Positions 1-8,390 of a DNA stretch of 18,240 bases are shown one piece after another (within the stretch, counting starts at the first letter, position 1; each line of letters starts with the position of its first letter). Position numbers and translations under genes: made by a program. Source of the DNA: Prochlorothrix sp035285005 (GTDB taxonomy: Bacteria > Cyanobacteriota > Cyanobacteriia > Prochlorotrichales > Prochlorotrichaceae); assembly GCA_035285005.1 (NCBI GenBank), contig JAYKIB010000193.1, forward strand, positions 1 to 18,240, in the 5' to 3' direction. The notes beneath the pieces are model-generated. The model was not told the origin of the DNA. It saw nothing but the letters and a program-made list of their open reading frames with translations, and made no database searches.

Positions 1-29
1 GCCGCCTGCCTCAATTAATCGAGGTGCCC
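1..29 (-). repeat. 100-bp repeat element, copy cut by window edge (nested)
   Basis: Read on the minus strand, this piece starts at 29 with GGGCACCTCGATTAATT and continues into the left hairpin arm GAGGCAGGCGGC before the window ends. It is in the same orientation as the copy at 30-91 and lies exactly where that copy should continue past its CTTGCGT-like core. That suggests insertion of one element into another, with CGTA (30-33) as the likely duplicated target. The other half is outside the window. Confidence 0.75.
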
Positions 30-91
30 TACGGCAGAACCAGGGTTGGGTTGGGCGGCGAAGCCGCCCAACCCAATTAATCGAGGTGCTC
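30..91 (-). repeat. 100-bp repeat element, truncated or interrupted copy
   Basis: Minus-strand copy starting at 91 (GAGCACCTCGATTAATT), with a perfect 14-bp stem at 46-59/63-76 (inner arm GGGTTGGGCGGC, loop TTC on the minus strand) and the usual following core. The far end is missing because another copy begins at 29. It starts five bases past the stop of the methyltransferase at 97, so its hairpin would lie in that gene's 3' untranslated region. Confidence 0.85.
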
Positions 92-96
92 TGACC

Positions 97-912
97 CTAT
101 TCCTTGTACAACTTCTCAGCAACGTGAACAAAGAAGTCGGGATCATCTTCCTGGTAACTGTCTTGGAAGTCGCCGTAGGTATCGATTTTTTGGAAACCCA
201 CTTCATGCATCAAGCGCTGGGTGTAGCTCTTGCGCAGGGGATACATGTTGAGGTTATAGGAACTGCCGTCGGGGAACTGATACTTAAAGCGGGCAAGCCC
301 CTCATCCACATATTCCGGCTCGGCGGTGACGTTTTTGCCACAGTAGTAGTAAGCGTGCTTGCTCGAAAAACCGTTATCCAGAATCGAGTCGTAGTTGCGC
401 TGATCCAAGACCAACAAGCCATCGTGACGTAGGGCGGCATAGAATTCAGCCAGGGCTTTGCGGCGATCCTTTTCTGCAAAGAGGTGGGTAAAGGAATTCC
501 CCAAACAAATGACCGCATCATAGTGGCCGTGGATATCCCGATTCAAAAAGCGCCAGTCCGCTTGTACCGTGCGCATGAGGTGGCCATGCTTACGGGCATT
601 CTCAAACGCTTTGGCCAGCATATTAGCGCTACCATCGCAACTCACCACATCAAAACCTGCTTCCAGCAGCCGAATTGAGTGGAAACCGGTGCCTGTGGCC
701 ACATCTAAAACCTTTTTCACGCCCCGCTCTCTCAGCATGTCGATGAAGAAGCGACCCTCAGACTCAGCTCGCTTTTCCCAATCAATGAGGGCATCCCATT
801 TATCAACAAACCCCTCAACATACTCTTGTTTATAGTGATCCGTTTTCCGGACAGCAATGGGATTGTCCCCATAGTCCTGTTCCGTCTTGGTATCAAGAAT
901 TTGGGTTCGCAT
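97..912 (-). CDS. Glycine/sarcosine N-methyltransferase (betaine biosynthesis)
   Basis: Class I SAM-dependent methyltransferase of 271 residues, close to the ~265-270 usual for bacterial glycine/sarcosine N-methyltransferases, which turn glycine via sarcosine into dimethylglycine, the first two of three steps to the osmolyte glycine betaine. Motif I is VLDVATGTGFHSI (68-80), the acidic ribose-binding residue lies in SCDGS (D93), and motif IV is YDAVICLGNSF (131-141). The segment LDQRNYDSIL (169-178) carries the arginine (172) that family comparisons place at the substrate carboxylate. The ATG at 912 has AGGA (920-923) seven bases upstream. No dimethylglycine methyltransferase is in the window; such genes often follow directly and would then lie left of position 1. 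The stop is followed at once by a repeat hairpin. The family call is firm; substrate preference is inferred from resemblance. Confidence 0.9.
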   Translation of the reverse strand: MRTQILDTKTEQDYGDNPIAVRKTDHYKQEYVEGFVDKWDALIDWEKRAESEGRFFIDMLRERGVKKVLDVATGTGFHSIRLLEAGFDVVSCDGSANMLAKAFENARKHGHLMRTVQADWRFLNRDIHGHYDAVICLGNSFTHLFAEKDRRKALAEFYAALRHDGLLVLDQRNYDSILDNGFSSKHAYYYCGKNVTAEPEYVDEGLARFKYQFPDGSSYNLNMYPLRKSYTQRLMHEVGFQKIDTYGDFQDSYQEDDPDFFVHVAEKLYKE

Positions 913-2221
913 CTGTCTTTCCTGTTACTACGTATATGAGCGATGTTTGAGCGATCGCCGACTTGCTAGAACCCGTTATTGCCATGACATCTTTTCCCAC
1001 CCAGCACCTCAAGGGGCCACTGGAGAGTGACAGACAAGGCTAGTGATCGTTATCCTGGTATGCCAAAGGTGAAAGCCTTGGAGGGCCAGGACGAAGCAGT
1101 GCCGAGAAGACCGCCACAGTCCTGCATGGAGCAATGAACTGGAAGGATATCTCTCAGATGTAAGCAGCCGCAGCATTGTCAAGTGCAGGAGGTATGGAGA
1201 AGAAGTCGATTCCACCAACGGGGTCAGCCCCGGGGAATTACACATCTCCGCTATACATCACGCCCTGTTATGCCACTAGGGAAATTAGCGCCACGCGAAG
1301 GGTCTACACACCGGAAGCAACCCAGATAAACACACCCTGACAGCGCGCAACATGACAGAGCAATGTTGAGTGCAGTGGGAGTGCGGGTCCAGCCGTGGGT
1401 AGAACGTAAGTGACGGTTCAGATTCTGCAGTCAGGTAACAATGTTCACCAGGTAACAAGAACCCGGTTATTGGACCTGATACAGTCAATCACCGCTACAG
1501 CGTGGGCAAACAGAATTGAGACAATGGCAAAGTCAGTCAAGTTCTAGGGTTAAAACTGGGAAAGTTGGAGAAGCGTGCTGCGGTCCTTGGGGTACACCTC
1601 ATTGCGCGACTGCGCTGCTAGAAGGCACCTAAAAACCCGCATGGCTGCGGCCAAACTATCCCTAGCCCAACCCTTGTTGTATCACATTACCGCTCCGGAT
1701 CCTAATGGCAGGTTATCGTCCTGAAATATAAATTAAACCCGCTGGACTCCTGGCAAGATCACGGCTTTTGAGAAAAACTCCCGTCGGGATCAGCGTTAGG
1801 AATGAGCCGGAAAGCGGTGGGCCAAGCGATCGGGACCAACCGGTTGAGATCCGACTGCGATCGATCGTATTGGCATCGGAATTGCCATGGGAATCGTGTC
1901 AGTCACGATCGATCGCATCCAAACCTAATGCTGCGGCGCGTTGCTAAGGCTGCGGTACTTATGAAGTAGTGGTTCCGGGCAATGTGGTGATTACGTTGCT
2001 CGCTACGGACAGTGTCACCGCCTTGCCGAGGGGGACCGCAGAACGAATGTTTGAGGTGACGGATCCAGAAACCGGTGAGTCCATGGATGCGGAAGACCAC
2101 GACCACCACGGGGGAAAAGTCGGTTCACCTGCGACGTTCAATATTAGGGTTTGGCGCTTCTTGAAATTCGGGTTTGCAGCATCCTGCACCAAGAGGCCCC
2201 CTACATCAATAAACTCCAGAC
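913..2221. other. Long gene-poor spacer
   Basis: Some 1.3 kb between the methyltransferase and the crhR terminator without a convincing gene. A HIP1 site is at 951-958. The part at ~1020-1480 resembles group II intron RNA (separate entry). A small inverted repeat CCGCA/TGCGG at 1637-1650 borders five A's at 1631-1635, so on the minus strand it looks like a weak terminator. An open frame from ~1948 onward (sense strand +) reads plausibly for about 50 codons (TYEVVVPGNVV...PETGESMDAEDHDHH) and then degenerates; it may be a gene relic but has no recognisable start. Confidence 0.5.
1020..1480 (+). other. Possible relic of a group II intron (5' ribozyme part)
   Basis: The plus strand carries strings recalling domain I of bacterial chloroplast-like group II introns: GGTGAAAGCC (1069-1078), a GAGCAATGAAC stretch near 1130-1140 followed by GGAAGGATATC, and AGGAGGTATGGAGAAG near 1187-1202. 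GGGAAATTAGCGCCAC follows near 1279. No intron-encoded reverse transcriptase and no clear domain V (34-nt GAGC...GTTC hairpin) were found, so if this is an intron it is truncated. The recognition rests on motif resemblance only, not on a folded structure. Confidence 0.3.
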
Positions 2222-2253
2222 AAAAAGAATCCCCCCGCGATGCGGGGGGATTC
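2222..2253 (-). terminator. Rho-independent terminator of crhR
   Basis: A perfect 12-bp stem GAATCCCCCCGC / GCGGGGGGATTC (2227-2238 and 2242-2253) with a 3-nt loop is followed, on the minus strand, by TTTTTG (2226-2221). It lies about 115 nt past the crhR stop codon and is oriented to end the rimO-crhR transcript. Confidence 0.9.
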
Positions 2254-2366
2254 CTCCAGAACCTCAGCTTTTACCGCCTCCCCATGGAATCGGGAGGAAG
2301 TACGGGGCCGGATGTCATCATTGAACCTACACTGACCGTCAAACTGACGGTCAAGCTGGCCTGAAA

Positions 2367-3917
2367 TTAGCTATCTTTGCCAGCCAAGCTCACACCATCG
2401 GAATCCGCCGAGTATTGGCGACGACCCTTATGCACATCGGGGCGCGGAGCCCGATCATAAGCGTCATAGCGACGATCGGTATTACGACCACCATTGCGAC
2501 GGGGACGACCCCCACCTCCACCATTCCGATTAGGACGAGAACTACTGTGGTGACGACGGTTGCCACGCTTGACCGGTTGGGGCTTCTCAGCGATATCATC
2601 CTCGGGAGCCAACCGCATCCAGGCGGGACGGGTACGATCGTAGGCCATTTGCAAGGCGGCGGCGGCGATCGTGTGGGGCTCGTACTCCTCCTCCGCCAGT
2701 TGGGCGACGATCGGCAAGAATGAAGCCAAACGCTCGCTGCTGAGGGCCTCCCGCACCTGGGACTTCAGCTTTTCGAGGTGATGAGCTTCAATTTCAGCCC
2801 GCGTGGGAATCGAGCGGTTTTCCAGGGTCTGGCGAATGTGGCGCTCAATTTCCTTGAGGCGGCGACGATCGTAGCCCTGGGCCAGGGTAATCGCGGTGCC
2901 TTCCTTACCGGCACGACCCGTTCGGCCTACCCGGTGAACAAAGTTCTCCAGGTTATCGGGCAGGTCAAAGTTAATGACATGGCTGAGGTCATCCACGTGG
3001 ATACCTCGGGCAGCAATATCGGTGGCCACCACGAGGCGCACTTGACGCTGGCGGAAGCGCAGCAACAGCCGTTCCCGCTGGGTTTGGCTCAGGTCACCGT
3101 GGTATTCATCGACACTATGGCCCGCTGCTTGGAGTTGGCTGGTGAGCTCCATGGCCGTGCGGCGAGTTCGGACAAAGATAATCGCTGAATCCGGCTCTTC
3201 CAGCTCCAGAATCGGCAGCAGAGCGCGGGTTTTAGTCCAGCCACGGGGAATAAAATAGGTGTATTGGTTAATCCGAGCCGGTGCAACCTTGGTTTGTTCG
3301 ATCGTAATCGTAATCGGCGATCGCAGGAACTTGGTCACCAACTCCCGGATTGTGGGGGGCATGGTGGCGGAGAAAAAGGCCGTCTGGCGATCAGGGGGAG
3401 ACTGGCTCAGAATCGTTTCCACGTCGTTGATGAAGCCCATGCTCAGCATCTCGTCGGCTTCATCCAGCACTAGCCAGTTGACCTGATCCAGGCGCAATTC
3501 ACCCCGGCTCAGCAGGTCTAACACCCGTCCCGGGGTGCCAACCACAACTTGGCTACCACGATGGAGACGGCTAATTTGTTGATCGATGGACTGACCACCG
3601 TAAACCGTCAGAATATGGACATGGCGATCAGCATTGAACTGGCGCATGGCCTGGGCCACCTGAATGGCCAACTCGCGGGTTGGGGTCAACACCAGGGCTT
3701 GGACCGCTCGGTTCTTGGGATCAATGCCCTCTAGAATAGGGAGGGAGAAGGCAGCGGTTTTTCCCGTCCCGGTCTGGGCCTGACCCATCACATCGCGCCC
3801 GGAGAGCAGGTGGGGAATCGCTTCAGCTTGAATGGAGGTGGGCGTTTGGAATCCCATTTCCTCTAGGTGTTGAATCCGGGCTTCGGAAAGGCCAAGGCTT
3901 TTGAATGAAAGGGTCAT
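2367..3917 (-). CDS. crhR: DEAD-box ATP-dependent RNA helicase, CrhR/CsdA type
   Basis: Superfamily 2 helicase of 516 residues that unwinds and anneals RNA using ATP. All motifs are present: Q motif FQTPTSIQ (23-30), Walker A AQTGTGKT (47-54), PTREL (79-83), TPGR (128-131), DEAD (152-155), SAT (183-185), then in domain 2 IIFVRT (246-251), VVATDIAARG (296-305) and HRVGRTGRAG (328-337). After about residue 445 comes a basic, Gly/Arg/Asn-rich tail (RGNRRHH, NGGGGGRPRRNGG) typical of RNA-binding extensions. I chose the ATG at 3917: GAGG (3924-3927) is six bases upstream, whereas a longer reading would place this Shine-Dalgarno sequence inside the gene. rimO lies upstream on the same strand, the order known as a dicistronic operon in Synechocystis, where crhR responds to cold and redox state. 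By analogy, not from sequence, the same control may apply here. Confidence 0.94.
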   Translation of the reverse strand: MTLSFKSLGLSEARIQHLEEMGFQTPTSIQAEAIPHLLSGRDVMGQAQTGTGKTAAFSLPILEGIDPKNRAVQALVLTPTRELAIQVAQAMRQFNADRHVHILTVYGGQSIDQQISRLHRGSQVVVGTPGRVLDLLSRGELRLDQVNWLVLDEADEMLSMGFINDVETILSQSPPDRQTAFFSATMPPTIRELVTKFLRSPITITIEQTKVAPARINQYTYFIPRGWTKTRALLPILELEEPDSAIIFVRTRRTAMELTSQLQAAGHSVDEYHGDLSQTQRERLLLRFRQRQVRLVVATDIAARGIHVDDLSHVINFDLPDNLENFVHRVGRTGRAGKEGTAITLAQGYDRRRLKEIERHIRQTLENRSIPTRAEIEAHHLEKLKSQVREALSSERLASFLPIVAQLAEEEYEPHTIAAAALQMAYDRTRPAWMRLAPEDDIAEKPQPVKRGNRRHHSSSRPNRNGGGGGRPRRNGGRNTDRRYDAYDRAPRPDVHKGRRQYSADSDGVSLAGKDS

Positions 3918-3923
3918 AGAAAT

Positions 3924-3927
3924 CCTC
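3924..3927 (-). promoter_or_regulatory. Ribosome binding site deciding the crhR start
   Basis: GAGG on the minus strand, six bases before the ATG at 3917. It falls inside the alternative longer reading frame (ATG at 3938), which argues for the shorter protein beginning MTLSFKSLGL. Confidence 0.7.
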
Positions 3928-4045
3928 GTAAGTGCCAAGTAAGTGCCAAAGGGGGCTAGGGAAACCTAACCCGTGGACTCCTGTTCAACCTCCCTTGACC
4001 CAGTGCCCTCCCACACAGGGGGACAGACAACCCTAAATCTCCGAC

Positions 4046-4144
4046 GAGTACCTCGATGGGTGACCGGGGACAGCTTCGCCGCCCGTCCACTCCCCCATTC
4101 TGAGGGAAATAACCCCACAGAACGGTGTCTGGTTCGAGGTGTCC
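4046..4144 (+). repeat. 100-bp repeat element, degenerate copy
   Basis: It starts GAGTACCTCGAT and ends TTCGAGGTGTCC, 99 bp, with the hairpin reduced to GGGGACAGC TTC GCCGCCCGTCC and a following CCCCATTCTGAGGG core. The length and both ends match the family, but no flanking duplication remains, so it looks old. It sits in the rimO-crhR spacer. Confidence 0.65.
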
Positions 4145-4543
4145 CTGGGGGACACAGGTTTGCGAATGCTTGAGGGGAAAGGGATTCATCCCAAAAACTG
4201 AAGCTCAGATATCCAAAGCTCGCATTTGGAGAGCCTAGACCGCTGAATCTCAGGAACCGGAACGCCTAGGGGGACAGGAAACCCACCCAGGGATGTGTGA
4301 TGGGACGTTGCGGCAACGTCCAGGGAAACATTAGGACCGCCATCAAGCTGGACAGTTAGAAACCCAGGTGTGATGAACCTAGGGGTCAGTCATCAATGCT
4401 TGGTGGGTGATCGGCAGGGCCTCGATTCGTGAGACCCCGAGGGGTAAAAACTCGGTCGGAACTCGATCGATCAGAGGGAAGAGCCCCCCCTCCAAGGGTG
4501 AGATTCCTTGGGAAATCTCGATCGTTCCCAACGGTGCGCGCCG

Positions 4544-6001
4544 TTAACGGGGCTGAGCCTTGGGACGATCCCCAGGCAGCTCAGTCCTTTGCTCAGTCGG
4601 CCACTCTTCGTCCGCTGCAGACTTTCCAGGGTTGCTCTGGCCCCACAAGTGGGCCTGGAGAACATCAGCCGCCGTGGCCACCTGTCCGTGGAGGTCATAG
4701 ACCTCCGCACCGGTGATTTTGACCGGTACGAGAGACCCCAGGCGGGCATCCCCTTGCACGTAGATGAGTCCATCCACCTCCGGCGCAAAGCGAGGGCTAC
4801 GGCCAATTTTGAGACCGGTGCCGGGATGCTCTTCTTCAATCAAGACATCCACCACCTTGCCCACCTCAGCCGCGTTTCGAGCTGCGGCGATCGGCTGCTG
4901 GAGTGCCATGAGGCGATCGCGACGATCGTCCATCACTGCCTGGGGCAACGGATCCGACAGATCGTAGGCCGGGGTTCCCTCCTCTGGCGAGAAGGTGAAC
5001 ACCCCCACATGGTCAAACTGGTGCCGCTCCACAAAGGCCCGCAAATGCTCAAAGTGGTCCTCGGTTTCCCCGGGGAAGCCGACAATAAAGGTGGTACGGA
5101 AGACCGCTTCCGGTAGGGCCGCCTTGAGCTTGACCATGAGATCATCGTTGACCTGACCTTGCCAGGGCCGGTTCATGCGCCGCAGCATCTCCGGGTGGGA
5201 ATGCTGCAGGGGCAGATCCAGGTAGGGCAACACATTGGGGGTGTTGCGGATCGCCTCAATGACTCGATCGGTCAACCCCGTGGGATAGGCGTAGTGGATC
5301 CGAATCCAGGGCACATCCACCAGCCCCAGGGCTTGGAGCAGTTCCGCCAACATTGGCCTACCGTAGAGATCTAAACCGTAGTTGGTGGTGATTTGGGAGA
5401 TGAGAATAATCTCCTGCACCCCTTCGGCGGCCAGTTGTTCCGCTTCAGCCACGATTGACTCGATCGATCGCGAGCGTTGGTTACCGCGCAGATGGGGAAT
5501 AATGCAAAAGGCACAACGGTAGTCACAACCCTCAGCAACCCGTAGATAGGCTACGGCCTCCGTTGTGGTGCGGTAGCGCGGAACAGTTTCATCGGCAATA
5601 TAGGTGGGATTTTCGGAGACTGCCGTCACGCGCTGACCTTGCTCCACCTGTTCAATCACCTGAACAATCTGGTGATAATCTCCCGTCCCCACCAGGGCGA
5701 CGGCTTCCGGCAGTTCCTCCAGCAACTGCTCCTGGAAATGCTGGGCCATACAGCCCGAAATAACAATTTTTTTACCGGACTCAGCGAGTTCCACAAGGGT
5801 CCGAACCGATTCTTCCCGCGCAGCCTGAATAAAGCTACAGGTATTGACAATGACGTAGTCGGCAAATTCTTCGTTCAGGTCCACCGGATACCCCGCCTGG
5901 ACCAACAGACCCAACATGTGTTCGGTATCAATGCGGTTCTTTTCACAGCCCAGATGAGCCATGGCGATCGTGGGTTTAGTCTTGGTCAGCGTCGGTTCCA
6001 T
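4544..6001 (-). CDS. rimO: Ribosomal protein S12 methylthiotransferase RimO
   Basis: Radical-SAM enzyme that adds a methylthio group to the conserved aspartate of ribosomal protein S12. The N-terminal methylthiotransferase domain has three cluster cysteines in LGCEKNRIDTEH (C19), VNTCSF (C55) and SGCMAQ (C84). The radical-SAM motif CDYRCAFC (C159, C163, C166) follows, then a C-terminal TRAM domain (~375-440). The start MEPTLTKTKP at 6001 fits the family; upstream codons in frame read as unrelated low-quality sequence. No clear Shine-Dalgarno is seen, as is common in cyanobacteria. The protein has 485 residues, about 45 more than typical: after LHGQVATAADVLQAHLW the tail is charged and Pro-rich (ADEEWPTEQRTELPGDRPKA), with no known domain. 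crhR follows on the same strand, an order shared with other cyanobacteria. Confidence 0.95.
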   Translation of the reverse strand: MEPTLTKTKPTIAMAHLGCEKNRIDTEHMLGLLVQAGYPVDLNEEFADYVIVNTCSFIQAAREESVRTLVELAESGKKIVISGCMAQHFQEQLLEELPEAVALVGTGDYHQIVQVIEQVEQGQRVTAVSENPTYIADETVPRYRTTTEAVAYLRVAEGCDYRCAFCIIPHLRGNQRSRSIESIVAEAEQLAAEGVQEIILISQITTNYGLDLYGRPMLAELLQALGLVDVPWIRIHYAYPTGLTDRVIEAIRNTPNVLPYLDLPLQHSHPEMLRRMNRPWQGQVNDDLMVKLKAALPEAVFRTTFIVGFPGETEDHFEHLRAFVERHQFDHVGVFTFSPEEGTPAYDLSDPLPQAVMDDRRDRLMALQQPIAAARNAAEVGKVVDVLIEEEHPGTGLKIGRSPRFAPEVDGLIYVQGDARLGSLVPVKITGAEVYDLHGQVATAADVLQAHLWGQSNPGKSAADEEWPTEQRTELPGDRPKAQPR

Positions 6002-6812
6002 AAATGTTTGGGTGTGGTGTCCTCCACGGGTGGAAAGGATGCAGCTTGCCCTGCGCTTACTCCTAGGGGGCTTAACCCGGCGGAGACTAGCCCTGAGGCT
6101 GGGGACGTAGGTCCACTTTCTGTTGAAACTCCCTGCGACCATCAAGACACCGAAGCCGGAACCCCAAGCAAGGGGCAAACCTGACCGAGCTGACCCTAGA
6201 CGTCGTTCTGCGTTTGGGGGCAAAACCATACCCTAGGATGAAAGTATCCGCGATCGCGAAAAAGCGTGAAATGAAGAGAATGAGCTTCTGAAGGCGCGTA
6301 ACCAAAGCCAAGTTGCAGTCTTGATTTTGGCTTTGGGCCTTTCCCATCCTAGCAAGGCAGTGCATTCACTCTGGCCACGGAGACCGAGACGAGCAGGCCA
6401 TTAATGCTCCTAACCTTGATGAGGTTGGGAAACCAGGATGGGGCTTGGGTGGTAGGGATCAAGGCGCTCCTTGAACGAACCAGAGACTCCATTAGGAGAA
6501 ATGGAATTCAAGCGATTCCAGCGAAGCTTGAAGCTGGAGCTTGCTCTTGTAAAACTATACCCCATCTGCTTAACAAATCTCAATATTTTTTAAAATTCTC
6601 CCCGGTCCAAGTCCCCACCCCAAATCCCGCCGCTGATTCCGAGACCGATCGGGGGCTGAGATTTCCCTAGACCCGCGCCTATGACAAGGCCAGCCGACTG
6701 ATACAATTGCTAGCGAAGCAGGTCGCCTCCGGTGTGGCATCGGCTTCAACCCTGCTATTCCAAAAGCTGACAAGTTCCTGACACAAAGGCCGAAACGGCA
6801 GACGACAAGCGC
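6002..6812. other. Divergent spacer between rimO and btpA
   Basis: No gene is supported. A HIP1 site lies at 6250-6257 and an A/T-rich patch around 6578-6600 is the most promoter-like stretch ahead of btpA, but no -35/-10 pair with proper spacing was convincing. The spacer must contain promoters for both divergent units. Confidence 0.5.
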
Positions 6813-7709
6813 GTGGATCTGAATCAAATTTTTCAAACTCCTCATCCCATCATTGGTGTGGTTCATCTCCTTCCCCTGCCGACTTCGCCCCAGTGGGGGG
6901 GGAGCCTCCAGGCTGTGTTTGAGCGAGCTGAGCAGGAAGCAACGGCCCTTGCCGCTGGAGGTGCCCACGGTATTTTGGTGGAAAACTTTTTCGATGCTCC
7001 ATTTTCCAAAAACCGGGTTGATCCCGCTGTGGTCAGTGCCATGAGTTTGGTGGTACAGCGAATCCGGCACCTGGTGCCGCTCCCGGTGGGGATCAATCTG
7101 CTGCGTAACGATGCCTGTAGCGCCATGGCGGTGGCTTCCTGTGTGAATGCCCAGTTTATCCGGGTCAATGTGCTGACGGGGGCCATGGCCACGGACCAAG
7201 GCGTGATCGAGGGGGTTGCTCATGAGTTGCTGCGTTACCGTCGGGAATTGGGAAGTGATGTCAAAATTCTGGCGGATGTACTGGTTAAACATGCCCGTCC
7301 CCTGGGCACTCCCAACTTGACGGTAGCGGTGCAGGATACCATCGAGCGCGGGCTGGCTGATGGCGTGATCCTGTCGGGTTGGGCAACGGGGAGTCCCCCG
7401 GATTTGGAAGATCTGGAGTTGGCGAAGGCGGCGGCGCGATCGACTCCGGTGTTTATTGGCAGTGGAGCCAACTGGGACAATGTGGGAGATTTGATGCAAT
7501 CTGCGGATGGTGTGATTGTGTCCTCGTCGCTGAAGCGTCATGGCCAACGGGATCAATGTATTGACCCGGTGCGGGTGAGCCAGTTTGTGGAGGCCGTGGA
7601 TCAGGGCATCCAAACACGCAACAAGGCCCAGCAAGCCCAGGCGATCGCCTCGAATAATGGTCGTCCCAGCGGTCGATCGGCCCCCCAAACACCAGTAATT
7701 TCCCGCTAA
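6813..7709 (+). CDS. btpA: Photosystem I biogenesis protein BtpA
   Basis: BtpA family, a TIM-barrel-like extrinsic thylakoid protein that in Synechocystis is needed to stabilise the PSI reaction-centre subunits PsaA/PsaB. The family's hallmark strings are all here: PIIGVVHLLPLP (residues ~11-22), GILVENFFDAPF (~53-64), QFIRVNVLTGAMATDQG, ELLRYRRELGSDV, ILADVLVKHARPL, VQDTIERGLADGVILSGWATGSPP and FIGSGANWDNV. The start is a GTG (6813), reading MDLNQIFQTPHPIIG as in other members; no strong ribosome binding site precedes it. The last ~25 residues (QTRNKAQQAQAIASNNGRPSG) form a variable polar tail. It is a single gene, with the tRNA-Arg on the opposite strand beyond it. Confidence 0.95.
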   Translation: MDLNQIFQTPHPIIGVVHLLPLPTSPQWGGSLQAVFERAEQEATALAAGGAHGILVENFFDAPFSKNRVDPAVVSAMSLVVQRIRHLVPLPVGINLLRNDACSAMAVASCVNAQFIRVNVLTGAMATDQGVIEGVAHELLRYRRELGSDVKILADVLVKHARPLGTPNLTVAVQDTIERGLADGVILSGWATGSPPDLEDLELAKAAARSTPVFIGSGANWDNVGDLMQSADGVIVSSSLKRHGQRDQCIDPVRVSQFVEAVDQGIQTRNKAQQAQAIASNNGRPSGRSAPQTPVISR

Positions 7710-8185
7710 GGTTTTTCGGGAGAGGACTCGATATCGGGTTCGGTGCCGCGTGCCCCCAGGGTCACCACCAGAGAACTACCGGTGCCACCTCAGCCAGCAC
7801 ATCCCCTCCCTTCGCCTGATCGCAACGGGTCTGTTGCGACCAGGCCAGGACCACAGATTCACACCGGGGGGACAGGTTTAGACCTAGCTCCTCTGGTGAA
7901 TGTCCTCCCGATTGGGGGGATACCACTTTGGGCCTGATTCTGGTCCATGCCGCATCAGAATCAGCATCAAAACCGCATCAGGCTTGACCCAGGGCGTGCA
8001 AAAGTTGCCTCATCAACGCGGTACCCTAGGGCAGTAATGGGTGCGGGCTTGAACAGAGCTTGGCTGATACTGACGCCGAGCTACCCTGACATGAAAGCTT
8101 GGACACCGGAGCGTAGGCTAGGATCCGGAGCTAGGCACAATAGAGCGGTTGTGTATCACACAGTCAAAGCTGCATCATCAAAAAA
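7710..8185. other. Spacer between btpA and tRNA-Arg with a long hairpin
   Basis: No gene is seen. The hairpin at 7815-7844 (CCTG, mismatch, TCGCAAC / GTTGCGA, mismatch, CAGG; 6-nt loop) lies ~105 nt past the btpA stop. It has no T-run, so it may protect or process the btpA 3' end rather than act as a factor-independent terminator. Open frames crossing into the tRNA are artefacts. Confidence 0.4.
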
Positions 8186-8258
8186 CGAGCATGGAGGGAT
8201 TCGAACCCCCGACCCTCAGAACCGGAATCTGATGCTCTATCCACTGAGCTACATGCCC
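8186..8258 (-). tRNA. tRNA-Arg (anticodon CCG)
   Basis: Full cloverleaf on the minus strand: acceptor GGGCATG/CATGCTC (one G-U), D arm GCTC-AGTGGATA-GAGC, anticodon arm TCAGA-TTCCGGT-TCTGA with anticodon CCG, 5-nt variable loop, and T arm GGGGG-TTCGAAT-CCCTC (one G-U). The CCA end is not encoded. Six T's follow directly, probably serving as the termination signal. The 5' leader has an imperfect hairpin at 8276-8299 (GTGGGTCGCT/AGCGAACCAC). Confidence 0.96.
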
Positions 8259-8390
8259 TTACAACTGCTGGAGTTGTGGGTCGCTTGCGAGCGAACCACA
8301 GATTTGGAGCAGGCTTATTCAGTAAAGCATAACTCGACCCCAAACGATCACCCCATCTGTAAATCATAATCTTTTCGATACAGTGGCTAA

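Larger units (their letters stand above)
3918..4543 (-). other. rimO-crhR intercistronic spacer (626 nt)
   Basis: No gene is seen in this long spacer, which would be transcribed if rimO and crhR form one operon. It holds a worn copy of the 100-bp repeat (4046-4144), a 9-bp palindrome GGACGTTGC/GCAACGTCC with one central base (4303-4321), and an inverted repeat GAGATT/AATCTC (~4500-4519) just after the rimO stop. Short frames over the spacer do not resemble proteins. In Synechocystis the corresponding spacer is reported to be a site of RNase E processing; whether that holds here cannot be read from the sequence. Confidence 0.6.

Noticed and set aside
1798..1850. Group II intron domain V candidate (GAGCCGG ... 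CCGGTT)
   Set aside because: The spacing (about 42 nt) and interior do not match the 34-nt domain V; probably chance with GATCG strings.
1969..2364. 131-codon frame (+), beginning VPGNVVITLLATDSV
   Set aside because: The first ~50 codons look plausible, but there is no ribosome binding site, the rest is not protein-like, and it crosses the crhR terminator. At best a relic.
6570..7688. Long minus-strand frame of 372 codons opposite btpA
   Set aside because: It is the shadow of btpA; composition (His/Arg-rich, no domain) and the strong BtpA match on the other strand exclude it.
7947..8369. Open reading frame (+) containing GGIRTPDPQNRNLMLYPLSYM
   Set aside because: It is the antisense translation of the tRNA-Arg gene; this string is a well-known artefact of tRNA antisense reading.
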